Assembly: GCA_937132145.1 (NCBI GenBank)
Contig: CAKZNY010000063.1
Span: 1-8,953 of the forward strand
From: an uncultured Paracoccaceae bacterium
GTDB lineage: Bacteria > Pseudomonadota > Alphaproteobacteria > Rhodobacterales > Rhodobacteraceae
DNA length: 8,953 nt
Direction: 5' to 3'
Position 1 is the stretch's first letter; each line of letters starts with the position of its first letter. Below are positions 5,750 to 8,953 of the stretch, in pieces. The translations under genes and the position numbers were made by a program. The notes beneath the pieces are model-generated. The model ran no database searches. It was not told where the DNA came from and saw only the letters and a list, made by a program, of their open reading frames with translations.

Positions 5750-6763
5750 ATGTTACACATGCCAAAATTAGTCGACCCGTTCGCGCGGGAGGTAACCTAC
5801 CTTAGGGTATCCGTAACCGATCGCTGCGATCTGCGATGTTTCTATTGCATGTCCGAAAACATGACCTTTTTACCTAAAAAAGAGCTGCTGAGTCTTGAAG
5901 AACTAGACCGCCTCTGCACCACCTTCATCGATATGGGGGTCAGCAAACTGCGTGTAACCGGTGGCGAGCCGTTAGTGCGTCAGGGCATCATGACCTTCTT
6001 TGACGACATGTCCCGCCATCTGGCGTCCGGTGCGTTGAAGGAACTGACGCTAACCACCAACGCCACGCAATTGCACAAATTCGCCCAGCCGTTGAAGGAC
6101 GCAGGGGTCAAACGGCTCAACGTCTCGCTTGATACTCTGGACGAAGAAAAATTCGCCATGATCACCCGTTGGGGCCGTTTCCGTCAAGTGATGGAGGGGA
6201 TCGATGCCGCCGACAAGGCAGGATTGTCGATCAAAATCAACATGGTGGCCCTTAAGGGAACCAATGACGATGAAGCCCACAGAATGGTGGAATGGTGCGG
6301 GCAACGCGGGTTCGACCTGACGTTTATCGAGGTCATGCCGATGGGTGACATGGGCGATGCGGATCGCCGCGATCAATACTGGTCCCTCAAAGATGTGCGC
6401 ACCAAACTGGAAAGCCAGTGGACCCTGACCGACATTCCGCTAAATACCGGCGGTCCGGCGAGTTACGTTCGCATCGAGGAAACCGGCGGGCGTGTCGGGT
6501 TCATCACGCCGCTTACCCATAATTTCTGCGAAAGCTGCAACCGTGTTCGTCTGGATTGCAAAGGCCAGTTGCACATGTGTCTGGGGCAAGAGGACGACGC
6601 CGACCTGCGCAAAGTTTTGCGTGACAATCCGGGCGACAATCAACCGATGCGCGATGCGATCAACAATGCGATTGCGCGCAAGCCCAAGGGTCACGATTTC
6701 GATTATTCCCGTCAGAATATTCAAGGCGAGATGCGGCGACACATGAGCCACACTGGCGGCTAA
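5750..6763 (+). CDS. moaA: GTP 3',8-cyclase, molybdenum cofactor biosynthesis protein A
   Basis: MoaA is a cytoplasmic radical-SAM enzyme that converts GTP to 3',8-cyclo-7,8-dihydroGTP, the first step of molybdopterin synthesis. Counting from the ATG at 5750 (337 aa), the SAM cluster motif CDLRCFYC places cysteines at 26, 30 and 33. TGGEPL (70-75) is the SAM-binding glycine motif. The C-terminal substrate cluster is CESC...C with cysteines at 260, 263 and 277, in the family's C-x2-C-x13-C spacing. The protein ends in Gly-Gly, the C-terminal tail that MoaA inserts near the active site. A further Cys (270) lies inside the second cluster loop and is probably not a ligand. The gene is complete and of usual length. 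No other moa or moe gene is in the window; its partner MoaC must be encoded elsewhere. It ends 3 bp before the convergent otnI. Confidence 0.98.
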   Translation: MLHMPKLVDPFAREVTYLRVSVTDRCDLRCFYCMSENMTFLPKKELLSLEELDRLCTTFIDMGVSKLRVTGGEPLVRQGIMTFFDDMSRHLASGALKELTLTTNATQLHKFAQPLKDAGVKRLNVSLDTLDEEKFAMITRWGRFRQVMEGIDAADKAGLSIKINMVALKGTNDDEAHRMVEWCGQRGFDLTFIEVMPMGDMGDADRRDQYWSLKDVRTKLESQWTLTDIPLNTGGPASYVRIEETGGRVGFITPLTHNFCESCNRVRLDCKGQLHMCLGQEDDADLRKVLRDNPGDNQPMRDAINNAIARKPKGHDFDYSRQNIQGEMRRHMSHTGG

Positions 6764-6766
6764 AAC

Positions 6767-7531
6767 CTACCCGCCCAGCCCGCGCCGCCACCCAAGCCCC
6801 GCTTCGGTGCTGCCGCGCGGATGGTATTCCGCACCAATAAACCCTTTATATCCAATGTCTTGGATGTGCTTAAGAATATGTCTGTAATCCAACTCGCCCT
6901 CGTCCGGTTCCGCACGGCTCGGAACGGCCGCGATCTGGATATGGCCAATGATCGGCAGCATGCTTTGCAAAAGGCGGGAAAGATCGCCCTGCATTATCTG
7001 CAAATGGTAACAGTCAAACATCAGTTTCAGGTTAGGATCGTTGATTTGCGCGATAATTTCTGCCGCCTGATCTGCTGTTTGCAAGAAATATCCGGGGGCG
7101 TCAAAACGGTTCAATGGCTCGATCAGTAGCGTAATACCGTTGCCTGCGACCCGCGCAAGTGCATAGTCCAGACTAGACAGGAACGCCCGATGCGCGGCCT
7201 CGCCTGACGCAAAACCTGCCATAACGTGAATGTTGTGCGCGCCAATCGCAACGGCGTAATCAACCGCCTGATCTATCGCGGCGCGCGCTTCGGTTTCGCG
7301 CCCCGCCAGTGCCGACAACCCGTTGCCATCGCCTCGGACCGTATTCAGGGCCAGCATTGGTAATCCGGTTTCATCCAGTGCCGCTTTCACCAACGCCGGA
7401 TCGGTGTCGTAGGGCCAATGACATTCAACCGCCTCGAACCCCGCCTTTGCCGCCGCACGGATGGCGTCGGGTAAGGTCAGTTCCGTCCACAAAAACCCGA
7501 GGTTGGCGGAAAAGCGCGTCACGCCTCCCAT
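6767..7531 (-). CDS. otnI: 2-oxo-tetronate isomerase (hydroxypyruvate isomerase family)
   Basis: OtnI is a TIM-barrel, metal-dependent isomerase that turns 2-oxo-tetronate into 3-oxo-tetronate in the breakdown of threonate or erythronate. The 254-aa sequence shows FSANLGFLWTE (7-17), IEPLN with E138, FDCYH (172-176) with D173 and H176, HIQIAAVPSR with Q199, and the diagnostic EYHPRGSTEAGLGW (235-248) starting with E235. E138, D173, Q199 and E235 fit the family's metal ligands by pattern. The ATG at 7531 overlaps otnC by 13 bp and has only a weak GTGGA site upstream. A GTG at 7522 (4-bp GTGA overlap) is an alternative start three codons later, but GGGAGG lies too close to it to be ideal. Either way the reading is coupled to otnC. 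It is the last visible gene of the operon. Neighbouring otnC and otnK make the tetronate role more likely than plain hydroxypyruvate isomerase (Hyi). Confidence 0.92.
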   Translation of the reverse strand: MGGVTRFSANLGFLWTELTLPDAIRAAAKAGFEAVECHWPYDTDPALVKAALDETGLPMLALNTVRGDGNGLSALAGRETEARAAIDQAVDYAVAIGAHNIHVMAGFASGEAAHRAFLSSLDYALARVAGNGITLLIEPLNRFDAPGYFLQTADQAAEIIAQINDPNLKLMFDCYHLQIMQGDLSRLLQSMLPIIGHIQIAAVPSRAEPDEGELDYRHILKHIQDIGYKGFIGAEYHPRGSTEAGLGWRRGLGG

Positions 7532-8169
7532 TCCACATCGAATTTATCGACTATGCCGTTCACCTGCGCCGCCGTTAACATTTGCGGATTACAGCCACGC
7601 GTTATCAACGCCAGCTTGGCGGTTTCTTCCAGTTCTTCCATCGCATAAACGGCGGCCTCGATGTCTTTTCCAGCCACCACCGGCCCGTGATTGGCCAGCA
7701 GCACAGCCGCGCGTTTGCCTGCCAAGCCGCGCACCGCCGCGCCCATCGAAGGGTCGCCGGGCATAAAATAGGGCAGCAGTTTGACCTTGCCCAAACGCAT
7801 CACGGAATACGCCGTCAGCGGCGGCAGCACGTTGTCAGGATCCGTATCGGGCAGCATTGAAAGCGCCACGGAATGGGTGGCGTGCAGATGCACAACCGCG
7901 CCCGTCTGGCTTCGGGTATCGTAAAACGCCGAATGCAGCGACATCTCTTTGGTCGGTGCATCCCCACCGATCAACCGCCCGCCCGCATCGGAATGTGACA
8001 GGCGTGCTGGATCAAGTGCGCCGAAACTGGACCCCGTAGGTGACACCAGCAAGCCACCATCCGCCAGCCGCGCCGAGATATTGCCCGAAGCACCCCCCGT
8101 CAGACCGCGATCAAACATCGACTTGGCCAGAGTGCATATAAGTTCACGCAGTTGGGTCTCGCTCGTCAT
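7519..8169 (-). CDS. otnC: 3-oxo-tetronate 4-phosphate decarboxylase (class II aldolase family)
   Basis: OtnC is a zinc-dependent class II aldolase/adducin-family enzyme that decarboxylates 3-oxo-tetronate 4-phosphate to dihydroxyacetone phosphate and CO2. In 216 aa, GGASGNIS (25-32) is the phosphate-binding loop and SPTGSSFG (43-50) follows. E75 lies in the catalytic position after K74. HLHATHS (94-100) gives the metal ligands H94 and H96, and NHG (160-162) gives the third ligand H161. The ATG lies within the 4-bp ATGA overlap with the otnK stop (8166-8169), and the 3' end overlaps otnI by 13 bp, so all three are likely one translationally coupled message. Without the neighbours it would be called a generic class II aldolase or fuculose-phosphate aldolase homolog; flanking kinase and isomerase decide the call. 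Nothing is missing. Confidence 0.92.
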   Translation of the reverse strand: MTSETQLRELICTLAKSMFDRGLTGGASGNISARLADGGLLVSPTGSSFGALDPARLSHSDAGGRLIGGDAPTKEMSLHSAFYDTRSQTGAVVHLHATHSVALSMLPDTDPDNVLPPLTAYSVMRLGKVKLLPYFMPGDPSMGAAVRGLAGKRAAVLLANHGPVVAGKDIEAAVYAMEELEETAKLALITRGCNPQMLTAAQVNGIVDKFDVEWEA

Positions 8170-8953
8170 GATGCATCCAGTGTTTTTAGGGCCGCTTCAA
8201 AGAAATCCACGTCCCCGAAGTTACCGGATTTTAAAGCAATAGCCAAGCCATGCGCCCGCATCGCCGGAACCCCTGCGGCAATTTCCGGCCCGATTTCCAT
8301 GGCCTTGATGCCCAGCCCTGCGACAACCGCGCCGGAGGTCTCGCCCCCCGCTATGACGAACCGTTTCACCCCTCCGGCCATCAAAAGTTTGGCGATAGAC
8401 GCAAACATGGCCTCGATTTTTGTGGCCACGGTATCGCCCCCGTATTTCGCTTGTGCCGCAGCAACGGCGGCTGGGTCCGCCGAAGAATACGCCAACGGCG
8501 CCGTGTCGATATTGTCGAGCATCCAGTTGGCAACACGAAGCGCCGTTACCTCGTTCGACATAACCTGATCGGCACGTATTTCGAATGACGGATGGTTCTT
8601 TGCATAGGCGGCCACCTGCCCGCGTGTCGCAGCCGAACACGACCCCGACAGGATCGCACCTGCGCCCTGAACGCCGGACCAACGCGCCTTGCGGCCACTC
8701 AGCCCGAAATTCGCTGGTAAACCAAGGGCAACGCCGGAGCCTCCGGTAATCAATTTGCAACCCTTGGCAGCTTTGCCGATTTCTAAAAGGTTATCGTCGG
8801 TAATCGCATCGACTACCACCAGCGAAGGCGAAGTCACAGCCCTTAGCGCCTGCGAGATCGCGCCCGCGCCCTGCATCACGACCTCGCAAGGAATATGCGC
8901 AATGTCCCGCCGCGTTTGCGGCTTCAACCACCGGCACAAATTCGGGTCAGTCA
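8166..8953 (-). CDS. otnK: 3-oxo-tetronate kinase, N-terminal part outside the window
   Basis: OtnK (formerly DUF1537, four-carbon acid sugar kinase) phosphorylates 3-oxo-tetronate with ATP, giving the substrate of OtnC. The frame is open to the right edge; 261 codons are visible, beginning TDPNLCRWLKPQT. That is the conserved stretch that in the family follows the N-terminal half, so roughly 150-160 residues should lie beyond 8953. An apparent TTG start at 8939 is therefore not real. Visible motifs in order are VVDAITD, ITGGSGVALGLPANFG (nucleotide-binding domain start), VIAGGETSGAVV, EIGPEIAAGVP and LAIALKSGNFGDVDFF near the C-terminus. The gene is first in the visible operon, transcribed right to left, and its TGA overlaps the otnC ATG. 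A tetronate 2-dehydrogenase and a regulator or transporter would be expected further right. No promoter is visible because the 5' end is absent. Confidence 0.93.
   Translation of the reverse strand, partial: TDPNLCRWLKPQTRRDIAHIPCEVVMQGAGAISQALRAVTSPSLVVVDAITDDNLLEIGKAAKGCKLITGGSGVALGLPANFGLSGRKARWSGVQGAGAILSGSCSAATRGQVAAYAKNHPSFEIRADQVMSNEVTALRVANWMLDNIDTAPLAYSSADPAAVAAAQAKYGGDTVATKIEAMFASIAKLLMAGGVKRFVIAGGETSGAVVAGLGIKAMEIGPEIAAGVPAMRAHGLAIALKSGNFGDVDFFEAALKTLDAS

Noticed and set aside
8221..8760. 179-aa open frame in another frame of otnK
   Set aside because: The Arg/Gly/Cys-rich translation has no family resemblance, while the otnK frame is fully conserved across this stretch.
1..8953. 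CRISPR array, toxin-antitoxin, restriction or other defence system
   Set aside because: No regularly spaced repeats and no such protein motifs are visible in either strand of the window.

Overview
The window looks like chromosomal DNA of an alphaproteobacterium, most likely of the Rhodobacterales/Roseobacter kind. That placement is inferred from the moderately high G+C codon use, the style of the proteins and the 3-oxo-tetronate cluster; nothing here is a strict taxonomic marker. It holds eight protein-coding genes, two of them cut by the window edges, and one interrupted tRNA gene.

Left part (1-971): the end of an integrated mobile element. A tyrosine-recombinase integrase gene runs leftwards out of the window (from 796 to beyond 1). 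Upstream of it lies an A/T-rich, repeat-rich attachment/regulatory region (797-934). This joins the 5' half of a tRNA-Gly(TCC) gene (935-971, minus strand), which is broken exactly after the anticodon loop. The tRNA 3' half is not restored on this side. The tRNA promoter appears intact and reads through the junction towards the integrase gene.

Middle (1110-4021): glmU (cell-wall and glycan precursor UDP-GlcNAc) overlaps by 4 bp a gene for an AlkD-like DNA alkylation repair protein. This pair meets head-on, with no gap, a putative rhamnosyltransferase-type glycosyltransferase gene on the minus strand. That gene lies just downstream of, and is probably co-transcribed with, a gene for an acyl-CoA synthetase (AMP-forming).

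Right part (5633-8953): moaA (molybdenum cofactor biosynthesis, first step) is divergent from the acyl-CoA synthetase. It ends 3 bp before the convergent otnK-otnC-otnI operon, a four-carbon acid-sugar (threonate/erythronate) catabolic route that feeds dihydroxyacetone phosphate into central metabolism. The kinase gene otnK is cut by the right edge. The genes right of 1110 are recognisable chromosomal families. The unusual part is the tRNA/attachment junction at 797-971.
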